Of a stretch of 32,363 nt of DNA, positions 32,166 to 32,363 are shown piece by piece. This stretch comes from an uncultured Bacilli bacterium. GTDB taxonomy: Bacteria > Bacillota_I > Bacilli_A > RF39 > UBA660. The notes beneath the pieces are model-generated. The model had not been told where the DNA came from, ran no database searches, and saw only the letters and a program-made list of their open reading frames with translations. The stretch spans positions 1-32,363 of the forward strand of contig CANRAE010000006.1 in NCBI GenBank assembly GCA_947628525.1, given 5' to 3'. How positions within the stretch are numbered: the first letter of the stretch is position 1; every line of letters starts with the position of its first letter. The position numbers were made by a program, and so were the translations under genes.

Positions 32166-32363
32166 TATTATCACCTATACTAATTCTCCCATTAAGTATT
32201 AAAAATGTAGGCAAATTGCTAGTTAGTGTAAAGAGTTTTGGGGGAAAAAGGAAAGAAAGTTGAATTTATAATAAATTTGATTTTCTTTTTTTTTATATAA
32301 AATGAATTAAATTATCTTTATATAGGAAGTTAAAGATTTGAGAAGAATCATAAAGTTCATAAT

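Noticed and set aside
32166-32363. Possible start of another gene at the window end
   Set aside because: No frame with a ribosome-binding site is visible in the last ~200 bases.

Overview
The window comes from a low-GC Gram-positive bacterium, probably an uncultured gut or host-associated member of the Bacilli (RF39 / Erysipelotrichales-like). Coding DNA is very AT-rich, Shine-Dalgarno sites are strong (AAGGAG, GGTGA) and DnaK is the short Gram-positive type. Several gene neighbourhoods are typical of Bacillota: dnaK/dnaJ, xerD-deoB, mutL near miaA, and rsmE near mtaB. TGA is used as a stop (rsmE, mtaB) and Trp is encoded by TGG, so the code is standard bacterial (table 11). The placement is inference; no rRNA is present to confirm it.

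Layout. 1-4.9 kb: dnaK, oligoendopeptidase pepF and dnaJ on the plus strand. 4.9-6.2 kb: a membrane-anchored polysaccharide deacetylase. 6.2-8.7 kb, minus strand: a CmpB-type membrane protein, an HD hydrolase, and rarA with a LexA-box-like operator in its promoter. 8.9-13.5 kb, plus strand: a UvrD-like helicase with an inserted nuclease domain, a XerD-type recombinase with an LSm/SH3-like N-terminal extension, and deoB. 13.5-13.7 kb: a 57-aa DUF1540 gene. 13.7-14.1 kb: a gene-free, extremely AT-rich stretch. 14.1-17.8 kb, minus strand: an XRE regulator with a palindromic promoter element, a NERD-HRDC protein, mnmA and a SpoIIM-family protein. 17.8-19.3 kb, plus strand: a self-contained 29-aa membrane peptide gene and a SpoVB/MurJ-like flippase. 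19.3-20.0 kb: an AlkD-type DNA alkylation repair gene. 20.1-22.5 kb: four tandem, Thr/Ser/Cys-rich exported proteins resembling TasA/camelysin. 22.5-27.0 kb, minus strand: mtaB, an acidic membrane protein, rsmE, miaA and an unknown gene. 27.0-31.0 kb, minus strand: mutL, a small membrane protein and uvrC. 31.1-32.2 kb: a YigZ-family gene and a double-HTH regulator. The last ~200 bases hold no gene I can support.

The most notable signal is the promoter of the second exported-protein pair. Its -35 (TTGACA) and -10 (TATAAT) are separated by an 18-nt spacer containing an uninterrupted run of 11 G. A long G tract in a promoter spacer is the classic arrangement of slipped-strand phase variation, so this looks like an on/off or graded switch for two TasA-like surface proteins. 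The other two sit behind an ordinary 17-nt-spacer promoter. Housekeeping functions otherwise dominate: protein folding, DNA repair (RarA, UvrD-like, AlkD, MutL, UvrC), tRNA/rRNA modification (MnmA, MtaB, RsmE, MiaA), chromosome dimer resolution and nucleoside catabolism. No tRNA, rRNA, CRISPR, insertion sequence or prophage was recognised.
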